From the NCBI GenBank assembly GCA_030695685.1, contig JAUYPT010000012.1, positions 1 to 8,496 on the forward strand: a DNA stretch of 8,496 nucleotides, read 5' to 3'. Both the position numbers and the translations under genes were made by a program. Within the stretch, counting starts at the first letter, position 1; every line of letters begins with the position of its first letter. Positions 4,845-8,496 of the stretch are shown in pieces. Under the pieces are notes generated by a model. That model had not been told where the DNA came from, did not search any database, and saw only the letters and a program-made list of their open reading frames with translations. This DNA is from Nanobdellota archaeon. Its GTDB lineage: Archaea; Nanobdellota; Nanobdellia; Woesearchaeales; GW2011-AR9.

Positions 4845-5630
4845 ATGGAAGTAGAGATTGATTTGCTGAAATCCGTGGACGAAAATGCAGGGACTTACTT
4901 TAATTTGGCGAAGAAAACCAGGAAGAAGATCGAAGGGGCACAGAAGGCGCTAAAAGAGAGTATTGAAACGCTGGAAAAGCTGAAACAGCAGGAATCAGCG
5001 TTTGTTGAGGAAGCAGCACAGAAAAAAGTAAAAGAAGAACGAAAACGGGAATGGTATGAGAAATTCCACTGGTTTATGTCTTCCGAAGGCTTTCTCTGCA
5101 TTGGCGGGAAGGATGCTACCTCAAATGATCTCATCATTAAGAAACATTTGGAAAAGAATGATTTAGTATTGCATACAGAAATGGCTGGATCGCCTTTCTT
5201 TATCATTAAAAACGGGCAGGAAGCAGGAGAAGAAACGATACAAGAAGCAGCACAGGCGGTAGCCGTTTATTCCCGTGCCTGGAAGTTAGGCCATGGCAGT
5301 GCTGATGTTTTTTATGCCAAGCCGGAACAAGTGAGTAAAGAAGCGAAATCTGGAGAGTATCTGGGGAAAGGCAGTTTTATGATTTACGGCAAAACGACAT
5401 ATCTTCATCCGACATTAAAATATGCTATCGGTCTTGTTGAGGATGAAATTATCGGCGGTCCGGTGTCAGCGGTACAGAAAAAGACCAAGAATTATGTTGT
5501 TGTCGTTGCCGGCAGGGAGAAAAAGAGTTCGCTGGCGAAAAAGATTAAATCTAAATTGAAAGGCGGTGATTTGGATGAGATCATTAAATTCCTGCCTGCA
5601 GGCGGCGGGGAGATAAGTAAAAGAGATTAA
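4845..5630 (+). CDS. Stand-alone NFACT-R domain protein (Rqc2/RqcH C-terminal part)
   Basis: A 261-residue protein matching only the C-terminal half of Rqc2/NEMF/RqcH, the ribosome-associated quality-control factors that bind stalled large subunits. DLLKSVDENAGTYFNLAKK (6-24) leads into a charged coiled coil (about 25-68), followed by NFACT-R: WYEKFHWFMSSEGFLCIGGKD (70-90), ATSNDLIIKKHL, HTEMAG, FFIIKNG, RAWKLGHGSADVFYAKPEQVSKEAKSGEYLGKG and SFMIYGKTTYL. The C-terminus is Lys-rich. The NFACT-N and helix-hairpin-helix parts of full-length proteins (about 550-700 residues) are absent, and no upstream sequence encodes them: the 29 in-frame codons before ATG 4845 are hydrophobic and overlap the ferredoxin gene. 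The position of the TATA-like box supports this start. Whether it works with a separate NFACT-N protein or alone (RNA or ribosome binding) is open. It is followed after 34 bases by tRNA-Arg. Confidence 0.85.
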   Translation: MEVEIDLLKSVDENAGTYFNLAKKTRKKIEGAQKALKESIETLEKLKQQESAFVEEAAQKKVKEERKREWYEKFHWFMSSEGFLCIGGKDATSNDLIIKKHLEKNDLVLHTEMAGSPFFIIKNGQEAGEETIQEAAQAVAVYSRAWKLGHGSADVFYAKPEQVSKEAKSGEYLGKGSFMIYGKTTYLHPTLKYAIGLVEDEIIGGPVSAVQKKTKNYVVVVAGREKKSSLAKKIKSKLKGGDLDEIIKFLPAGGGEISKRD

Positions 5631-5631
5631 T

Positions 5632-5639
5632 TTTTTAAA
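5632..5639 (+). promoter_or_regulatory. TATA box of tRNA-Arg
   Basis: TTTTTAAA lies 26-33 bases before the first tRNA base and directly after the NFACT-R stop. Its T-run could also end the upstream transcript. Confidence 0.5.
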
Positions 5640-5703
5640 GAGACTGCGTATTTAGGGCTGTAATGCCCTTGTCGTCTAGCCTGGATAGGACGCGAGCTTG
5701 CGG

Positions 5704-5716
5704 AACGGTTGTAATA
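5704..5716 (+). other. 13-base tRNA intron at canonical position 37/38
   Basis: The precursor forms a 3-4-3 bulge-helix-bulge: T5698, T5699, G5700, C5701 pair with A5714, A5713, T5712 (wobble), G5711. The 5' bulge is GG|A (5702-5704) and the 3' bulge TA|A (5715-5717), adjoining the anticodon stem pair C5697-G5718. Cutting between bulge bases 2 and 3 leaves a normal 7-base loop. The inner helix is almost absent (only A5705-T5710 possible), so this is a relaxed bulge-helix-loop form. Confidence 0.8.
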
Positions 5717-5737
5717 AGCTCGAAGCCGGGGTTCAAA

Positions 5738-5769
5738 TGCCAGTTACATATAATGTAATTGCTTGAAGG
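5738..5769 (+). other. 32-base tRNA intron in the T-loop (59/60)
   Basis: The precursor forms a strict bulge-helix-bulge: T5732, T5733, C5734, A5735 pair with A5767, A5766, G5765, T5764. The 5' bulge is AA|T (5736-5738) and the 3' bulge GG|T (5768-5770). The outer helix is the T-stem, and the inner helix is a 9-bp hairpin (5741-5749 with 5753-5761, one G-U). Cutting between bulge bases 2 and 3 restores TTCAAAT exactly. The position is non-canonical. Confidence 0.85.
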
Positions 5770-5783
5770 TCCTCGCAAGGGCG

Positions 5784-5789
5784 TTTTTT
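5784..5789 (+). terminator. T-tract terminator of tRNA-Arg
   Basis: Six T directly after the discriminator base, with more T-runs to 5799, match archaeal U-tract termination. The tract overlaps the stop of the convergent gene. Confidence 0.6.
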
Positions 5790-6300
5790 ATTTTATTTCA
5801 AAATTCTCAAACCCTTCATACACATAACTCTGTGCTGCTCCAGTCACAAAGCCTGTTAATGAGTTTTCCTGAGGAGGTTCAAATTCAGAACTGGCGACAA
5901 CTTCCCCGTCATAGAAAAAATACTGCTTTTCCCCTTCCTTAAATGTATACCCTACCCAGTGCGGGCGGTCATTGAAAAGGATAACATTTTCTACTACCAT
6001 CTGCGGGGTTCCTACGACTACTTTATTTTCATAATGATAATAGATTAAATTTACGCCGGGAACAGTGGCAGAAGAAAATAATACAACTACCGGGTCAACT
6101 TCTTCTTGGTCATAATTATTATTCAATTGCCCGTTGAACATTCCTTCCTGATTATTTTCAAAATCGCCAAGCTGCATTTCTGTCGGTGCTGGCGGCAGTT
6201 CTTTTGTATTGAATGTATGGAAAATCATAAAGATGCCGGAAAACAAAACGATAACAATGACAACACTGGCAATAAAATAATTATTTTTTTTTGCTGCCAT
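5788..6300 (-). CDS. Membrane-anchored protein with possible LamG-like domain, function unknown
   Basis: A 170-residue protein with a short basic N-terminus and one hydrophobic helix (about 8-28), so an anchored extracytoplasmic protein (or signal peptide) is likely. A Pro/Asn/Gln/acidic linker (about 35-70) leads to a beta-rich C-terminal domain. HWVGYTFKEGEKQYFFYDGEVVASS (114-138) resembles the strand-turn-strand of LamG/concanavalin-like lectin domains (typically WHHVA..., LYVDGKLVA), but the domain would be short for a complete one, so this is an inference. SLTGFVTGAA (147-156) is a small-residue-rich turn. No catalytic motif is visible. A TATA box 24-31 bases upstream of the ATG sits at the end of the iscA gene, giving a leaderless transcript. 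It ends 4 bases from the convergent tRNA-Arg, so read-through would be antisense to the tRNA. Confidence 0.75.
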   Translation of the reverse strand: MAAKKNNYFIASVVIVIVLFSGIFMIFHTFNTKELPPAPTEMQLGDFENNQEGMFNGQLNNNYDQEEVDPVVVLFSSATVPGVNLIYYHYENKVVVGTPQMVVENVILFNDRPHWVGYTFKEGEKQYFFYDGEVVASSEFEPPQENSLTGFVTGAAQSYVYEGFENFEIK

Positions 6301-6323
6301 TTTTACTATAGAAATAATAAAAC

Positions 6324-6331
6324 TATATAAA
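6324..6331 (-). promoter_or_regulatory. TATA box of the 5788-6300 gene
   Basis: TTTATATA on the minus strand, 24-31 bases from the ATG at 6300 and just past the iscA stop, indicates a separate leaderless transcript. Confidence 0.6.
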
Positions 6332-6333
6332 AT

Positions 6334-6711
6334 TTATCCAAATGACGATCCGCAGCCGCAGCTTTTGGTGGCATGTTTATTTTCAAACTTAAATCCTCCT
6401 CCATTGAGAGATGTTACATAGCGGAGAATAGATCCTTCCAAATGCATACTACTGTTAGGATCAATAAAAATTGTGACGCCGTACTGTTCAAATGTATTGT
6501 CAAATTCAAACTTTCTGTCATTAAATTCAAGAACATACTGCAATCCTGCACACCCGCCGCCGCGGACACCTAACCGCAGTTCGTATGACTTCTTTTCGGC
6601 ATCACAGGCTTCTTTAAATTTTGCTGCTGCTTTCGGTGTTAAGGCAACAATATCTTCCAAATATTCTTCCACAGGATTATCATCACCAGAAAGTGCCTTA
6701 ACTTCTTCCAT
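6334..6711 (-). CDS. iscA: IscA/HesB-family Fe-S carrier (A-type)
   Basis: A 125-residue A-type carrier that receives Fe-S clusters from a scaffold and hands them to target proteins in the cytosol. After an acidic N-terminal extension (about 1-22, longer than in most relatives) come VALTPKAAAKFKEA and LRLGVRGGGCAGLQYVLEF with Cys54, the EFDNTFEQYGVTIFIDPNSSMHL strand region, LNGGGFKFENKHATKS, and the C-terminal pair Cys118-Gly-Cys120 in SCGCGSSFG. The three cluster cysteines are complete and the match to the bacterial/erpA-like family is very close. It pairs functionally with the IscU gene 2 kb away. A TATA box at 6733-6740 places transcription at or near the ATG. A perfect 22-base palindrome (6751-6772) just upstream of the TATA box could be an operator. 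Finer family names (erpA, sufA) cannot be settled. Confidence 0.95.
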   Translation of the reverse strand: MEEVKALSGDDNPVEEYLEDIVALTPKAAAKFKEACDAEKKSYELRLGVRGGGCAGLQYVLEFNDRKFEFDNTFEQYGVTIFIDPNSSMHLEGSILRYVTSLNGGGFKFENKHATKSCGCGSSFG

Positions 6712-6732
6712 CTACGAGAGTATATTCTTGAA

Positions 6733-6740
6733 CTATAAAA
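6733..6740 (-). promoter_or_regulatory. TATA box of iscA
   Basis: TTTTATAG on the minus strand, 22-29 bases from the ATG at 6711, fits a leaderless transcript. It lies 10 bases from the palindrome at 6751-6772. Confidence 0.55.
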
Positions 6741-6750
6741 GTGTTGTTAA

Positions 6751-6772
6751 AGAGAACTTTGCAAAGTTCTCT
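6751..6772. repeat. Perfect 22-base palindrome between the zinc-ribbon gene and iscA
   Basis: AGAGAACTTTG is followed directly by its exact complement. On the minus strand it begins within the zinc-ribbon stop codon and lies just upstream of the iscA TATA box. It could end the first transcript as a hairpin (only a weak T-run follows) or act as a dimer-binding operator for iscA. Confidence 0.75.
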
Positions 6773-7142
6773 ACAGATTGAACGTTTTTAATTTTGGTAT
6801 GTCTGCATTGCAATATGGGCAGCTGTACGGCGTTTTGCGCACCGGATCGTATTTGAAGTCATATTTGCAGCTAAAACATTTGCATTTGACTAAGTTTGAT
6901 CCGGCTATTTTTGAGAATTGGGCTTGTGTTTCTACTTTGCGCTGGCGGGACGCTTTTTCTAAATACTCATCATCCTGATCCCAGCCGGCAGGTTTTGGTG
7001 GCTCGACTTTTACTTCCTGTTTTACCGGCTCTTTCCCGCTTTGGCAGCGCGGGCAGACGACCTGCCTCCATTTATAATGAAGCTTAAACTGGTCTGCCGG
7101 GGCAGAACGATTGCAGACTTTACATAAAATCGTTACTTCCAT
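6771..7142 (-). CDS. Double zinc-ribbon protein, function unknown
   Basis: A 123-residue protein with two zinc-binding knuckle pairs at its ends. The first ribbon is Cys7-x2-Cys10 with Cys30-x2-Cys33 (CKVC...CPRC), the second Cys89-x2-Cys92 with Cys108-x2-Cys111 (CFSC...CPYC), with an extra Cys87. Between them lies a charged, Pro-containing linker (about 35-55) and a probable helix (about 57-80). The arrangement suggests a protein that binds nucleic acid or protein partners, as many small archaeal zinc ribbons do, but no named family is recognised and no catalytic residues are visible. Two TATA-like boxes (7167-7174 and 7177-7184) precede the ATG. The stop lies within the palindrome at 6751-6772. 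It may be expressed separately from iscA, which has its own TATA box. Confidence 0.8.
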   Translation of the reverse strand: MEVTILCKVCNRSAPADQFKLHYKWRQVVCPRCQSGKEPVKQEVKVEPPKPAGWDQDDEYLEKASRQRKVETQAQFSKIAGSNLVKCKCFSCKYDFKYDPVRKTPYSCPYCNADIPKLKTFNL

Positions 7143-7166
7143 AGTTAAACGGAATAAAAATCTACT

Positions 7167-7174
7167 ATTTATAT
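7167..7174 (-). promoter_or_regulatory. TATA box of the zinc-ribbon gene
   Basis: ATATAAAT on the minus strand, 25-32 bases from the ATG at 7142. A second candidate, CTTATATA, lies at 7177-7184 and would give a leader of about 10 bases. Confidence 0.5.
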
Positions 7175-7197
7175 TTTATATAAGTCGAGAATATATA

Positions 7198-8451
7198 TTA
7201 GACCACTTTTATTTGTACTATCTTCTGTATTTTTTCCTTAAAATAGGGCTGTTTTATACAATTCCGCACACAGTCGTCTAATGTAGGATGCTGTACCTGG
7301 ACAGAGGCATAGATATGGCCATTTTTAGCCATTGTTTTACGGTGTTCTTTCTTAAACTGAGCAACAAATTCTGTCATTTTTAATGGTGGGCCTGCTCTCA
7401 ATTCCAGTTTAGGAACCTGCTTTTTCCGGAGGAAAAAATACAATGATGCTTTTGGATGATTCCATTCCCATCCTGATTCCGTGATCTCATATGGCTGCAT
7501 TTTTTGTTCCACAAAATGAAATGCTTTTTTTAATTTATATCCAACAACATCTTTTTTTCCATCGAGAGGGACCATTTCTACAAAAACGAGATTCTGTTTT
7601 CTTTTTGCTGCTTCAATTTGAAGATGCTTCAATTCTCTTTTTTTGCTCATAAAAAATTCCGGCTGCGGCTTTTTGAGAAATTCTTTCGCTGCTTTCTTAA
7701 ATGCAATACATTTTTCGATTGAGAGGGCAGCAGCTGCATTCCTATTTTTGTCGACGGGATCAACGACAATTAATGGCGATGTTAATTTTGATTTATTCAT
7801 CTGAAACAGTGCATCTCTTTTCGGATACTGTTTTTCTGTGTCGACAACATCCTGCACTTTCCACGCCTGCGCTGCCTGCAGCAACTTTTGGAATGAGCCG
7901 TACTGAACAATCAGTATTTCCAAGACGTAGCCGCTGAATCCACCAATATATGATTCTGCACCATACACATCCTGCGCCTGGCAAAACTGCTTTGCTAACC
8001 TAATTTCATCTTTCAGCTTTTGTGCCTTCTTGTTTACCCATGAAGAATGGAGCGGAGAAATATAGGTAATATTAAGCGCTTTTTTTGCGGAACTGATTTT
8101 AAGAATGGGCACGATTTCGATATTGAAGTTATCAACCCGCAGTTGAAAGTAATCCCTGCTTCCGTGAACTCGGTCTATTTTTGTTTTCGGAAATATTTTC
8201 CGCAGCTGCGGCTCCAGAATATCTGATAACAGTGCGGATTTTTGTGCATACTGAGTATAGGGAAAAAGCACAAAAATATCCAGATCATGGTTTCCTGCCA
8301 GCCAGGTGTCTTTGGCACCGCTTCCTCCTAAAATTGCGTTTCCATCCTTTACTGTAGCATTAATCTTGCGCAATAGTTCTGAGATGGTTACTTTAAATTT
8401 GTGCTGTTCTACCGCTGTGGGCTTAATTTTAGATAGTACTTCCTTGATCAT
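7198..8451 (-). CDS. cca: Archaeal class I CCA-adding enzyme (tRNA nucleotidyltransferase)
   Basis: A 417-residue enzyme that adds or repairs the 3' CCA of tRNAs from CTP and ATP without a nucleic-acid template (A. fulgidus enzyme: 437 residues). The nucleotidyltransferase domain (about 1-135) has GGSGAKDTWL (42-51), the paired acids Asp56 and Asp58 in HDLDIF, and the third acid Glu112 in NIEIVP. The archaeal central domain follows with YGAESYIGGFSGYVLEILIVQYGSF (163-187) and VVDPVDKNRNAAA (229-241), then a tail domain with GPPLKM near the C-terminus. Relative to the A. fulgidus catalytic triad (Glu59, Asp61, Asp110) the first and third acids appear exchanged (Asp, Asp, Glu), which keeps the charge. 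The tRNA gene in this window lacks CCA and would be a substrate. A TATA box 23-30 bases upstream of the ATG supports this start. Confidence 0.95.
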   Translation of the reverse strand: MIKEVLSKIKPTAVEQHKFKVTISELLRKINATVKDGNAILGGSGAKDTWLAGNHDLDIFVLFPYTQYAQKSALLSDILEPQLRKIFPKTKIDRVHGSRDYFQLRVDNFNIEIVPILKISSAKKALNITYISPLHSSWVNKKAQKLKDEIRLAKQFCQAQDVYGAESYIGGFSGYVLEILIVQYGSFQKLLQAAQAWKVQDVVDTEKQYPKRDALFQMNKSKLTSPLIVVDPVDKNRNAAAALSIEKCIAFKKAAKEFLKKPQPEFFMSKKRELKHLQIEAAKRKQNLVFVEMVPLDGKKDVVGYKLKKAFHFVEQKMQPYEITESGWEWNHPKASLYFFLRKKQVPKLELRAGPPLKMTEFVAQFKKEHRKTMAKNGHIYASVQVQHPTLDDCVRNCIKQPYFKEKIQKIVQIKVV

Positions 8452-8473
8452 TTTTCTGTTAATGTTGTCTCTT

Positions 8474-8481
8474 AATATAAA
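8474..8481 (-). promoter_or_regulatory. TATA box of cca
   Basis: TTTATATT on the minus strand, 23-30 bases from the ATG at 8451, within an A+T-rich stretch. Confidence 0.55.
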
Positions 8482-8496
8482 TTTATTGAGAGCGAG

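Larger units (their letters stand above)
5665..5783 (+). tRNA. tRNA-Arg(GCG) with two introns
   Basis: A complete cloverleaf of 74 bases results when two introns (5704-5716 and 5738-5769) are removed. Acceptor 5665-5671 pairs with 5776-5782 over 7 bp; discriminator G73 is 5783. The D-stem 5674-5677 pairs with 5688-5691 and the D-loop carries GG and A20, an arginine identity base. The anticodon stem 5693-5697 pairs with 5718-5722, and the spliced loop is TTGCGGA with anticodon GCG (5700-5702), reading CGC/CGU. The variable loop is 4 bases with C48. The T-stem 5727-5731 pairs with 5771-5775 (one G-U), and the spliced T-loop is TTCAAAT. The 3' CCA is not encoded, consistent with the CCA-adding enzyme gene in this window. 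A T-tract follows at once. The intact arms and exact splice geometry argue against a pseudogene. The anticodon depends on the 37/38 splice assignment. Confidence 0.9.

Noticed and set aside
5665..5783. Degenerate tRNA pseudogene
   Set aside because: All stems are intact once two introns with exact bulge-helix-bulge geometry are removed, and a T-tract terminator and TATA box flank it.
6765..6781. Partial copy of the 3334-3350 box (shared TCTACAGA)
   Set aside because: Only eight bases match and the orientation points to no promoter; chance is sufficient.
1..8496. CRISPR array or insertion sequence
   Set aside because: No regularly spaced repeats and no transposase-like frame were found on either strand.

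Overview
The window looks like a piece of an archaeal chromosome, most likely from a small-genome lineage of the DPANN type (Woesearchaeota/Pacearchaeota-like; the phylum is an inference and not secure). The archaeal signs are a class I archaeal CCA-adding enzyme, a pilin-like protein with an archaeal class III signal peptide, a tRNA gene interrupted by bulge-helix-bulge introns, and TATA boxes about 22-33 bases upstream of nearly every start codon, which implies mostly leaderless mRNAs. Genes are tightly packed: two convergent pairs share their stop codons, and a tRNA ends 4 bases from a convergent gene.

Layout. 1-472 (-): the N-terminal part of an anchored surface protein cut by the window edge. 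473-877: about 400 bases without a gene but rich in nested inverted repeats, including a possible small RNA with its own TATA box and T-tract, and a large foldback just upstream of the next gene. 887-1702 (+): a XerA-type tyrosine recombinase. 1699-3174 (-): bacterial-type cofactor-independent phosphoglycerate mutase. 3175-3394: a divergent promoter region with a roughly 130-base foldback whose perfect 17-base arms sit at nearly the same distance upstream of both TATA boxes. 3395-4466 (+): a two-gene unit, pilin-like protein then an IscU scaffold carrying an unusual internal insertion of about 54 residues. 4463-4768 (-): a thioredoxin-fold [2Fe-2S] ferredoxin. 4845-5630 (+): a stand-alone coiled-coil plus NFACT-R protein. 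5665-5783 (+): tRNA-Arg(GCG) with two introns, one at 37/38 and one in the T-loop at 59/60. 5788-6300 (-): a membrane-anchored protein of unknown function. 6334-6711 (-): IscA-family Fe-S carrier. 6771-7142 (-): a double zinc-ribbon protein. 7198-8451 (-): CCA tRNA nucleotidyltransferase.

Two themes recur. The first is Fe-S cluster assembly and use: IscU, IscA and a [2Fe-2S] ferredoxin lie within 3 kb, with no cysteine desulfurase in view. The second is tRNA and translation: an intron-bearing tRNA without an encoded CCA, the CCA-adding enzyme, and an NFACT-R protein related to ribosome-associated quality control. The strongest unusual signals are the double-intron tRNA, the IscU insertion, the stand-alone NFACT-R protein and the structured intergenic regions at 498-825 and 3221-3350.
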